Source of the DNA: a virus
DNA length: 64,000 nucleotides
Strand: one strand, 5' to 3'
Virus record (IMG/VR): IMGVR_UViG_3300021139_000002
Span: 42,022 to 106,021 of that record
The notes beneath the pieces were generated by a model that made no database searches, had not been told where the DNA came from, and worked only from the letters and a program-made list of their open reading frames with translations. Both the position numbers and the translations under genes were made by a program. Positions 37,652-44,481 of this stretch are shown here, piece after piece. Within the stretch, counting starts at the first letter, position 1; every line of letters begins with the position of its first letter.

Positions 37652-38562
37652 TATAAGAATCCTCTACCTTTAAAAGAACCATTTAAATATCCTGCTACAG
37701 AAATTTGTTGCATCTCTGCTCTGCTGTACATTGGTTTTAATATAACCGTTAATGTTGCACTTGTAGGAACACTTGCAGCACCAAACGGTTGTGAAGATTC
37801 AGAGAGTGTATAAAAATCTACTTGGTCAGGTAAATCGTGTTTAAAACTTGTAATTGCTACTGGAACATTTTTTAACATATATTCCCCATAAGCATCTAAT
37901 CTGCAGATAGGTGGCGGAGTTCCTGCGTCACCATCTGGTCCAAATTTCATTTTAGTAAGAGATGCTAACAACCTTATTGTTGATAACCAAATAATTGCAT
38001 CAGTCTCGTTCTGTACCGTGAATTTTCCTGTAATTGTTATATCGGAAACTGAACTACCTTTATAAAAATTAATTGTATAGTTCGAATGAATTGGATTTTG
38101 GCTTGTATAATCAGCCTTGTGTTCCATTGTAATTTGAGGAGTATAGGGGAAAATTATTCCTCCTAGATTAGAACCGCCTAATTCTGAGTAACTGGTTCCC
38201 TGTGTAAGGTCTGTAATGTAATTCGAAGGAACTCGAATACGCACTCTCATATCAGTACCGCTGTCTGACGATGTAACATTGCCCTCGTCATTTACCGTAA
38301 TATTAGTAACGTTAGTTACTGGTGAATCTGGTATAGGATCTCCTCCCGGTGGGACATCGCCGGTATCACGAATTGGGCCGTTATTTAAATCAACACGGCG
38401 AGGATCTTGTGCGGCAAAATCTGCAGACCCAGGACCGGAGCCACCGTGACCAGTACCGCGACGAGGATTTCTGTATACCACGGTTCCGCCTGAGTTTAAG
38501 TTAACTCCTGTAAACCCATTCTGGGAATAAATATTTGATTCACCTAATATATTGCCCGGCAT
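37651..38562 (-). CDS. 48: Baseplate tube-cap protein, gp48-like
   Basis: 303 residues. After a Gly/Asn/Pro-rich first 100 residues the folded part has RVRIRVPSNYIT, GGIIFPYTPQITMEHKADY, KMKFGPDGDAGTPPPICRLDAYGEYML and NVPVAITSFKHDLPD. This pattern is that of gp48-annotated tube-cap proteins in marine T4-like phages; gp54 is a related alternative. The tube cap sits on the hub and starts tail-tube polymerisation. ATG 38562 has AAGGAAAA upstream; a GGTAAATA sequence (38588-38581) could be a weak late promoter. Confidence 0.75.
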   Translation of the reverse strand: MPGNILGESNIYSQNGFTGVNLNSGGTVVYRNPRRGTGHGGSGPGSADFAAQDPRRVDLNNGPIRDTGDVPPGGDPIPDSPVTNVTNITVNDEGNVTSSDSGTDMRVRIRVPSNYITDLTQGTSYSELGGSNLGGIIFPYTPQITMEHKADYTSQNPIHSNYTINFYKGSSVSDITITGKFTVQNETDAIIWLSTIRLLASLTKMKFGPDGDAGTPPPICRLDAYGEYMLKNVPVAITSFKHDLPDQVDFYTLSESSQPFGAASVPTSATLTVILKPMYSRAEMQQISVAGYLNGSFKGRGFL

Positions 38563-38616
38563 ATTATTTTCCTTATACGTTATTTACCCATTAAATAAAA
38601 TGCTTACTTAATCTGG

Positions 38617-38644
38617 TTGACACATGTTACTTGTGTGTTATACT
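38617..38644 (+). promoter_or_regulatory. Probable sigma70-type promoter for the gp55 gene
   Basis: TTGACA (38617-38622), a 16-base spacer and TATACT (38639-38644), 25 bases before the ATG at 38670. It lies in the divergent gap between the gp48-like gene and gp55 and would give host-polymerase-driven gp55 synthesis before late transcription. Confidence 0.75.
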
Positions 38645-38669
38645 ATCCATAAAGGACCTCCATTTCAAC

Positions 38670-39590
38670 ATGACACTCGGTTTAACAACAACAAGAAAAA
38701 CAAAATACCTAAACAATAGAGACTTATTAGCAGAAATACATCGAAGTAAATGTTCGTTTTCAAGTTTTACCAAACCTGAATACAGCCAATACGATGTTAT
38801 TTTACCAAGTCTAGATAAAGTTAATATAAGAACTATTGCTGAAGCAAAGCGCAATAAAGCAAAGCGTATAGGATTACACGCATTTACTGCTGCCAGACTA
38901 GCAGGTGATAAGAAAACAAAACTAGCAGAGCTAACTCCTGACTATACTAGCATTGCCAAGACTGATGTTATTATACGAATAATGACATTTGATCATATTC
39001 CACTTGCACCCGGACGCAAGAAAACTACCAGGACAACCGCAGATGCCCACGATAAAGTTAACTTTCCTCCCTTCCAACATTGGAAGTTTAACAATGAAGA
39101 TGAACTTGTTTGCGTAGGAAAAAGCCATTGGAAAGGCACCGTAGATAAAGGGCATTTTAGCAAAGATCACGGACGTATTACTGAGAATTTAGGTAAGATG
39201 TTTATTAAATTATCTGAACGTTACGCACAAAGATCCAACTGGCGCGGATATACTTACGTTGACGAAATGAAGGGACAGGCTATCCTACAACTAAGTCAAA
39301 TCGGTTTGCAGTTTGATGAATCCAAGTCGGAAAATCCATTTGCATATTATACTGCGGCAGTCACAAATAGCTTCACTCGTATATTGAACTTGGAGAAAAA
39401 GAGCCAAAATATCCGTGATGATTTACTTGAAAGCGCAGGGCTAACCCCAAGTCTTACAAGACAAAACCAACAAGAATACGCAGAAGAGACTGCACGTCAA
39501 GCAGAATTATATAAAAATATGCGTATGCCTAAGAGTGAAGAGGTAGGCATAGAAGAAGAGTTCGGCGAAGATGAAGCCGCAGATGCTTGA
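38670..39590 (+). CDS. 55: Late-transcription sigma factor gp55
   Basis: 306 residues from ATG 38670 (AAAGGAC upstream); an earlier GTG/ATG lies in the promoter. The sigma-like core is at about residues 175-250: SNWRGYTYVDEMKGQAILQL, ENPFAYYTAAVTNSF and LNLEKKSQNIRDDLLE, matching the gp55 region-2-like segment that recognises TATAAATA. The N-terminal KTKYLNNRDLLAEIHRSK is typical of marine T4-like gp55. The protein is longer than T4 gp55 (185); an extra basic segment (about 100-160, PLAPGRKKTTRTT) and an acidic tail account for it. In T4, gp55 works with gp33 and the gp45 clamp; neither is in this window. Confidence 0.88.
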   Translation: MTLGLTTTRKTKYLNNRDLLAEIHRSKCSFSSFTKPEYSQYDVILPSLDKVNIRTIAEAKRNKAKRIGLHAFTAARLAGDKKTKLAELTPDYTSIAKTDVIIRIMTFDHIPLAPGRKKTTRTTADAHDKVNFPPFQHWKFNNEDELVCVGKSHWKGTVDKGHFSKDHGRITENLGKMFIKLSERYAQRSNWRGYTYVDEMKGQAILQLSQIGLQFDESKSENPFAYYTAAVTNSFTRILNLEKKSQNIRDDLLESAGLTPSLTRQNQQEYAEETARQAELYKNMRMPKSEEVGIEEEFGEDEAADA

Positions 39591-39615
39591 CCTTTGTATT
39601 TTTATACACTATACT
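39587..39615 (+). promoter_or_regulatory. Probable sigma70-type promoter for gp47/gp46
   Basis: TTGACC (39587-39592), a 17-base spacer and TATACT (39610-39615); the -35 overlaps the gp55 stop codon. The gp47 ATG is at 39639, with AGGAGAA before it. Its TATACT -10 is the same as in the gp55 promoter. Confidence 0.75.
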
Positions 39616-39638
39616 TTTAGTAGGAGAATTATAACTAT

Positions 39639-40652
39639 ATGAGCCTATTTAAAAAGGTAGCATGTTTTACAGACATACATTTTGGACTCAAATCTAACTC
39701 AGCAACACACTTAAAAGATTGCGAGGAATTTGTAGATTGGTTTATTGAAACTGCAAAGAAAGAAGGTTGCGAAACTGCAATCTTCTTAGGAGACTGGAGT
39801 CACAATCGTAATAGTTTAAATCTGTTTACATTAGACTCTAGCCTACGTTGTTTGGAAAAACTAGGCGCAGCATTTGAACAATTTTTCTGGTTCCCAGGAA
39901 ATCACGACTTGTTCTACAAAGACAAGCGTGATATTCATAGCTCTGCATTTGGAAGACATATTCCAGGAGTCACCGTGGTCGAAGAAGTAACTACCATAGG
40001 TGATGTGACCTTAGTACCGTGGTTGGTAGGTGACGAATGGAAAAATATTAGCAAAGTAAAGAGCAAATACATGTTCGGACACTTTGAATTGCCCTTGTTC
40101 TACATGAACGCAATGGTACAGATGCCCGATCACGGTGAATTGCAGGCCAATCACTTTGTACATCAAGACTATGTGTTCAGCGGACACTTCCATAAACGTC
40201 AAAGTCGTGATAAGATTCATTATATAGGTAATGCATTTCCGCATAACTTTGCGGATACATGGGATGATGCTCGCGGCATGATGGTCATGGATTGGGGCGG
40301 CACACCAAAATACATTGACTGGGAAAATTGCCCTAAGTATAGAGTAATTAAATTATCAGAGCTTATTGATAAAAAAGATGCAATTATGAAAAGTAAGATG
40401 CATATCAAAGTTAATCTAGATATCGATATTAGTTTTGAAGAAGCAAACTTTATCAAAGAAACGTTTGTTGCAGATTATGACATACGAGAAATTAGTCTAA
40501 TTCAAGATAAGACTAATCTTGATGGAACTATCGACGACAACCCAGATGCTAAATTCGAATCTGTTGATCAAATTGTCACTGAGCAATTAGTCAATATCGA
40601 ATCTAAAGAATTTGAAAAAACAACTCTTCTAGAAATTTATAATAATCTATAA
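39639..40652 (+). CDS. 47: Recombination endonuclease subunit gp47 (Mre11/SbcD-like)
   Basis: 337 residues. Metallophosphoesterase motifs in order: TDIHFG (D12, H14), GDWSHNR (D52), PGNHD (N88, H89, D90), a later FGHFELP, and SGHFHKRQ near residue 182. It forms the nuclease half of the gp46/47 complex, which resects DNA ends for recombination-dependent replication and helps degrade host DNA. Length matches T4 gp47 (339). Stop and next start overlap (TAATG), giving coupled synthesis with gp46. Confidence 0.94.
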   Translation: MSLFKKVACFTDIHFGLKSNSATHLKDCEEFVDWFIETAKKEGCETAIFLGDWSHNRNSLNLFTLDSSLRCLEKLGAAFEQFFWFPGNHDLFYKDKRDIHSSAFGRHIPGVTVVEEVTTIGDVTLVPWLVGDEWKNISKVKSKYMFGHFELPLFYMNAMVQMPDHGELQANHFVHQDYVFSGHFHKRQSRDKIHYIGNAFPHNFADTWDDARGMMVMDWGGTPKYIDWENCPKYRVIKLSELIDKKDAIMKSKMHIKVNLDIDISFEEANFIKETFVADYDIREISLIQDKTNLDGTIDDNPDAKFESVDQIVTEQLVNIESKEFEKTTLLEIYNNL

Positions 40653-42430
40653 TGTTTCAACTTAAAAATTTAACCGTTAAAAACTTCATGAGCGTTGGTG
40701 CTCAGACCCAGGCTGTTGACTTTGACAAAGAACATCTCACGTTGGTACTAGGTTCTAACTTAGATTTAGGTGGCGATGATACAGGTTCACGTAACGGTAC
40801 TGGCAAAACTACAATGATCAACGCATTGAGTTATGCTTTGTACGGGCAAGCCCTTACTAACATTAAAAAAGAAAACTTAATCAATAAGATTAACGGTAAA
40901 GCTATGTTAGTTACCGTAGAGTTTGAAAAGGGCGGAAACAAATATCGCATCGAACGCGGACGAAAACCCAACGTACTTAAATTGTTTGTCAACGATAATC
41001 AATTAAAGACTGAAGAAAAAGAAGACGAGAGTCAAGGTGACAGCCGAGAAACTCAAAAGGCTATTGAGGAAATGCTTGAAATGAGTCATACCATGTTCAA
41101 GCACCTTGTTGCATTGAATACGTATACTGAGCCATTCCTAAGTATGCGAGCAGCTGACCAACGTGAAGTTATTGAACAACTACTTGGCATTACTCTGTTG
41201 AGTACAAAGGCAGAAGCACTTAAAGTTCAAGTCAAAGAAACCAAGGATGCTATTACCGCAGAAGAATTTAAAATTGCAGGTATTAAAACTGCAAACGAAA
41301 ATGTACAAAAAAGCATTGATAGTTTGCACTTAAAAAGCAATGCTTGGGAAAACAAACAACAACAAGAGTTAGAAAACTTAGGTCGTGCTATTGTAAACTT
41401 AGAATCAGTTGATATCGAAGCAGAACTCAAAGCGCACTCTGCTCTGAAGTGGTGGGATGAAGAAAATACACGCATTAGAAATTTGAATAAACAGAAGTCT
41501 ACACTAGAAACAGCAGTTATTCAAGCAGAAAAAACTCTAAACAAGTACAAACGAGAGTTAGAAAGTCTAGCAAATAAAACTTGTCACGCCTGTGAACAAC
41601 AACTTCATGATCACAAACATGAAGAAATGACTGCTACCGCTACACAGCATCTAAAAGAAGCAGAAGATTACTTTCAAAAAGTAAGCACTCAGCTTACCCA
41701 AATTATATATGATGTAGGTGACGGTACATTGCCAGACAAGCCTACTACCTTTTATGATACAGAAGCAGAAGCTCTTGGACATAAAAACAATTTAGCCGGA
41801 TTAGAGAAATCGTTAATTTCAAAAGCAGAAGAAAAAAATCCGTATGCTGAACAAATTGAAGAATTAAAGAAAACTGCTATCCAAGAAATCAATTGGGAAG
41901 GTATCAACACGTTAACAAAGTACAAAGACCATCAGGAGTTTTTGCATAAACTATTAACCAATAAAGATAGTTTCATTCGTAAAAAGATTATTGATCAAAA
42001 TTTAGCATACTTAAACAAGCGTCTAACTTATTACATTGACAAATTAGGACTTCCTCATCAAGTTGTATTCCAGAACGACTTAACCGTTATGATTACACAA
42101 CTAGGACAGGATCTAGATTTTGATAACTTATCACGTGGTGAGCGCAACCGTTTAATTCTTTCTATGAGTTTTGCATTCCGCGATGTATGGGAAGGCCTGT
42201 ATCAAAGTATTAATTTGTTGTTTATTGATGAACTTGTAGATGCAGGCATGGATAGTGCAGGTGTTGAAAGTGCATTAGGTGTATTGAAGAAAATGGCTCG
42301 TGAAAGAAACAAGAACATTTATCTTATTTCACACAAAGATGAATTAGTAGGCCGTGTTAATAATGTATTAAGAGTTGTTAAAGAAAACGGTTTTACCAGT
42401 TATAGCAACGATATAGAGTATGTTAGTTAA
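40652..42430 (+). CDS. 46: Recombination endonuclease subunit gp46 (Rad50/SbcC-like ATPase)
   Basis: 592 residues. Walker A GSRNGTGKTT (45-54), a long coiled coil with a zinc hook CHAC (C311, C314) at its apex, an ABC signature LSRGERNRL at about 493, Walker B LLFIDELVD at about 523, and LISHKDEL after it. This is a complete Rad50/SMC-type ATPase close in length to T4 gp46 (560). It regulates the gp47 nuclease at DNA ends. Its 3' end overlaps the next small gene by 11 bases. Confidence 0.94.
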   Translation: MFQLKNLTVKNFMSVGAQTQAVDFDKEHLTLVLGSNLDLGGDDTGSRNGTGKTTMINALSYALYGQALTNIKKENLINKINGKAMLVTVEFEKGGNKYRIERGRKPNVLKLFVNDNQLKTEEKEDESQGDSRETQKAIEEMLEMSHTMFKHLVALNTYTEPFLSMRAADQREVIEQLLGITLLSTKAEALKVQVKETKDAITAEEFKIAGIKTANENVQKSIDSLHLKSNAWENKQQQELENLGRAIVNLESVDIEAELKAHSALKWWDEENTRIRNLNKQKSTLETAVIQAEKTLNKYKRELESLANKTCHACEQQLHDHKHEEMTATATQHLKEAEDYFQKVSTQLTQIIYDVGDGTLPDKPTTFYDTEAEALGHKNNLAGLEKSLISKAEEKNPYAEQIEELKKTAIQEINWEGINTLTKYKDHQEFLHKLLTNKDSFIRKKIIDQNLAYLNKRLTYYIDKLGLPHQVVFQNDLTVMITQLGQDLDFDNLSRGERNRLILSMSFAFRDVWEGLYQSINLLFIDELVDAGMDSAGVESALGVLKKMARERNKNIYLISHKDELVGRVNNVLRVVKENGFTSYSNDIEYVS

Positions 42431-42680
42431 TAAATCATTAGAACGATACAAAGAAATTTATTCAGAATACGTTGAATGTAGGGTTACTCTACATAACTAC
42501 CATGTGAATTTTTTAAGTTTCATTGGCAGAGAGTCTTACTACAAGGTAAGAAAAACTTTAGCAAGGATGCCAAAGTTAGAACGTGACTTAAGACTAGCAG
42601 CCAAGGCAGCATATGAAGAACAATTAAAGCTGAATGTAATCATTAGAGAAGAAAAAAGAAATAGCAAAAAGAAAAAATAA
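42420..42680 (+). CDS. Small helical phage protein of unknown function
   Basis: 86 residues, starting inside the end of gp46. It is entirely helical in pattern: KSLERYKEIYSEYVECRVTLHNYHVNFLSF, then ARMPKLERDLRLAAKAAYEEQLKLN, ending in a basic tail EEKRNSKKKK. Small genes occupy this slot in several T4-like phages. The basic end suggests DNA or gp46/47 binding, but this is inference. Confidence 0.65.
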   Translation: MLVNKSLERYKEIYSEYVECRVTLHNYHVNFLSFIGRESYYKVRKTLARMPKLERDLRLAAKAAYEEQLKLNVIIREEKRNSKKKK

Positions 42681-42723
42681 CCAGAAATTAGGACTATGTT
42701 TTTTAGTTGTTACTAATTAAAGT

Positions 42724-43158
42724 ATGTCCTGGTTCTATGAAAATAAAGAAATAACAGCATTGCCTGAAGATTGTGTAGGATTTGTATATCTTATAACAAA
42801 CACAATTGATGGACGTATGTATATAGGCAAAAAATTAGCAAAATTTAGTAAAACGACCTACAAAACTATTAAGTTGAAGAACGGCAACAAAAAGAAAAAG
42901 AAAATTAGAACTAAGATTGACAGCGACTGGCAGGAATATTACGGGTCCAGCACTGAACTAACGGCGGATATCGCTAAACTAGGCACACAAAATTTTAAAA
43001 GAGAAATACTTTATTATTGCAAATCTAAGGCAGAATGTAGTTACATTGAGGCAAGAGAACAATTTACCCGCAAAGTATTAGAATCAAACGAATATTATAA
43101 CGGACAGATTTCTGTTCGTGTCCATGGCTCCCATATAAAAAACAAATTAAACGGTTAA
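42724..43158 (+). CDS. GIY-YIG endonuclease (Seg-like)
   Basis: 144 residues. GFVYLITNTIDGRMYIGKK supplies the GIY-YIG pair in the form VYL...YIG; EYYGSSTEL and a later IEAREQF give the typical second half with the catalytic Glu. A Lys-rich insert (residues about 45-65, KLKNGNKKKKKIRTK) separates them. T4 has related free-standing Seg homing endonucleases. Here the gene is followed by a 466-base non-coding structured segment, so it might be mobile together with that segment. It could also be a domesticated nuclease. Confidence 0.8.
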   Translation: MSWFYENKEITALPEDCVGFVYLITNTIDGRMYIGKKLAKFSKTTYKTIKLKNGNKKKKKIRTKIDSDWQEYYGSSTELTADIAKLGTQNFKREILYYCKSKAECSYIEAREQFTRKVLESNEYYNGQISVRVHGSHIKNKLNG

Positions 43159-43587
43159 TAAGCAAGCACAAGCTAACATCGTGTGCCCTAAACCTGGATC
43201 TCGGATCGCAGGGATGGAAACCTCTCGCCGTTAAGAGTACTCAATCACTACCCGAAAGGATGAAGATCGCTAATAAGACCTGCGATTTGGTTGTTTGAAA
43301 ATAGATAAATAGGCAAAATGAAGGGTTAGAGACGCCCTACGTTTGTATATATGTTAGCGTATGTATGCAAACCGCCGCTGGAATAAGACGCTGCTCGAGG
43401 TACAGGCCAACCGCCTCTGTAATGCAGTAACGCTAAGTGACATATGTTCGACTCGAATAATGTTTCTTTGCCCTTCCTGGGCAAAGTGTGACTGAACGAT
43501 CTGAATAATATTTAAACTACTTCGTAGTATCAGTATGAAATCAATTGCTTCGAGTGCGAGCGAAGAAGCAAACGAACGCAGTTCGTT
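43159..43587 (+). ncRNA. Candidate structured non-coding RNA segment
   Basis: About 430 bases without a convincing gene, unusually rich in inverted repeats. Seen: GCACA/TGTGC (43166-43170 / 43182-43186); a 9-bp long-range stem joining GATCGCAGG near 43194 with CCTGCGATT near 43280, enclosing CTCT/AGAG and CC-GAAA-GG hairpins; a 12-bp hairpin 43342-43371 with loop TTAGCG, whose exact complement CGCTAA occurs at 43431-43436 (possible pseudoknot); CTTTGCCC/GGGCAAAG (43466-43486); ACTAC/GTAGT (43516-43528); TTGCTTC/GAAGCAA near 43545-43571; and AAACGAA/TTCGTTT (43570-43588), the last running into a late promoter. AATAAGAC occurs twice. No tRNA, tmRNA or group I core could be fitted. Exact ends and strand are unproven. 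Confidence 0.45.
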
Positions 43588-43595
43588 TATAAATA
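43588..43595 (+). promoter_or_regulatory. T4-type late promoter (TATAAATA)
   Basis: Exact TATAAATA, 30 bases before the ATG at 43625, with AGGA at 43611-43614 as ribosome-binding site. It overlaps the last base of the AAACGAA/TTCGTTT hairpin. A second near-match, GATAAATA, is at 43304-43311. Confidence 0.6.
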
Positions 43596-43624
43596 AACAA
43601 TAATAAATTTAGGAATTTCCTGTT

Positions 43625-44257
43625 ATGCGTATCAATGAATTAATATTAGAACAACAACTTGATGAACTTAATCTTAAAGGGTTAGGAACAGGTTTAGGTA
43701 AGGCTGCTGGTGCAGTAGCCGGAGGTGTAGTTCAAGGTGCTAAAAATATGTGGGCTGGTGCAAAACAGGGATACGATGCAGCTCAACAAGCATTAAAACC
43801 AGATGGTACGCCAGCTACATCTGCTCCTACACAACAACCAAATACTTCTACTGCTCCTGCTAGCCCACAACAACCAGCTGGTGGAGAAGTTGCATCTAAT
43901 AACTTACTTCAAAGAGCACAGCAAGGAACTACTCAAGATCTTAATGCACAGCCAGCTACTCAAGCACCTACAGCTGGTACAACTCCTCAACAAGCAGCCG
44001 CACAGGATCAACAGGCAAAAATAGGAGTAGGACAGATCAATAAGATTATTCCTACTTTAAGAACACGTGATTTACAAAGTGTTAAGAAAAATGTTGATGC
44101 AACTATTGCTAAAAAGTCTAAACAACCAGCAGCTCCTGTTCAACCGCCAGCTCCGACACAAGCTGAATTAGATGCTGACCATGCAAGAATGGCCAGCGGA
44201 ACAAATGAAAGTAAAGTTATTCAATTCCGCAGTAAGTTTTTAGGGATAGATATTTAA
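43625..44257 (+). CDS. Putative internal head/virion protein with capsid-targeting-like N-terminus
   Basis: 210 residues. The N-terminus MRINELILEQQLDEL carries I-L-E at 7-9, fitting the (I/L)xE cleavage rule of the gp21 prohead protease and resembling the capsid-targeting leader of T4 internal proteins (MKTYQEFIAE). A Gly/Ala-rich helix follows (GLGKAAGAVAGGVVQGAKNMW), then a long Pro/Gln/Thr/Ala-rich disordered section (about 55-140), and a basic part (TRDLQSVKKNVDATIAKKSK). It is preceded by an exact late promoter. A packaged, DNA-associated protein is inferred; a tail-associated protein is the alternative. Its stop overlaps the minus-strand gp51-like end by four bases. Confidence 0.6.
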   Translation: MRINELILEQQLDELNLKGLGTGLGKAAGAVAGGVVQGAKNMWAGAKQGYDAAQQALKPDGTPATSAPTQQPNTSTAPASPQQPAGGEVASNNLLQRAQQGTTQDLNAQPATQAPTAGTTPQQAAAQDQQAKIGVGQINKIIPTLRTRDLQSVKKNVDATIAKKSKQPAAPVQPPAPTQAELDADHARMASGTNESKVIQFRSKFLGIDI

Positions 44258-44481
44258 AAGAACGGCTGTCCAGTTTCTTTAGCAATTTCAAGATTCTTTT
44301 CAATAATCTTACCAATTACTTCTCTATCTTCAAATGATAACATGAATGCCTCCGATGGAGGCATTCCTCTCATGTACCAACAGATTCTAAATACTTCGTC
44401 TTTTAAGGCTTTTGACTCTTGTTCATAATCCCTAACGAGCCTGTTGATGCCCTCAAGGTCAAGGGTTAAAAGCCTTAGACG
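44254..44481 (-). CDS. 51: gp51-like frame reached by -1 frameshift from gp26
   Basis: A -1 frame open from the gp26 end to a TAA at 44256-44254 encodes 75 residues after the shift: RLVRDYEQESKALKDEV, FRICWYMRGMPPSEAFM, LSFEDREVIGKIIEKNLEIA and an ending KETGQPFF. This resembles the small hub-assembly protein found after gp26 in marine T4-like phages. It has no ATG, GTG or TTG at its head: the first Met is about residue 37, inside the conserved part, and a stop (44526-44524) closes the frame shortly before the shift site. Translation is therefore expected only as a gp26-gp51 fusion of about 359 residues (44254-45332). In T4 gene 51 directly follows gene 26 as a separate gene. Confidence 0.75.
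   Translation of the reverse strand, partial: RLRLLTLDLEGINRLVRDYEQESKALKDEVFRICWYMRGMPPSEAFMLSFEDREVIGKIIEKNLEIAKETGQPFF
44404..44477 (-). other. Stem-loop stimulating the gp26/gp51 frameshift
   Basis: On the minus strand TAAGGCTTTT (44477-44468) pairs perfectly with AAAAGCCTTA (44413-44404), a 10-bp stem starting at the gp26 stop codon, three bases after the slippery site. A smaller hairpin CCCTT/GAGGG lies just inside it. Confidence 0.65.

Noticed and set aside
43159-43587. Group I intron or tmRNA
   Set aside because: GTTCGACTC near 43447 looks like a T-loop and TTAGAGAC near 43326 recalls a group I R element, but no acceptor stem, tag frame, P7 helix or split exon could be fitted; both flanking genes look whole.
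44475-44481. Sequencing error or broken gene at the gp26 end
   Set aside because: The A/T run could suggest an indel, but the slippery heptamer, spacing and perfect downstream stem make a programmed frameshift the better explanation. Raw-read checking of the six-T run would settle it.
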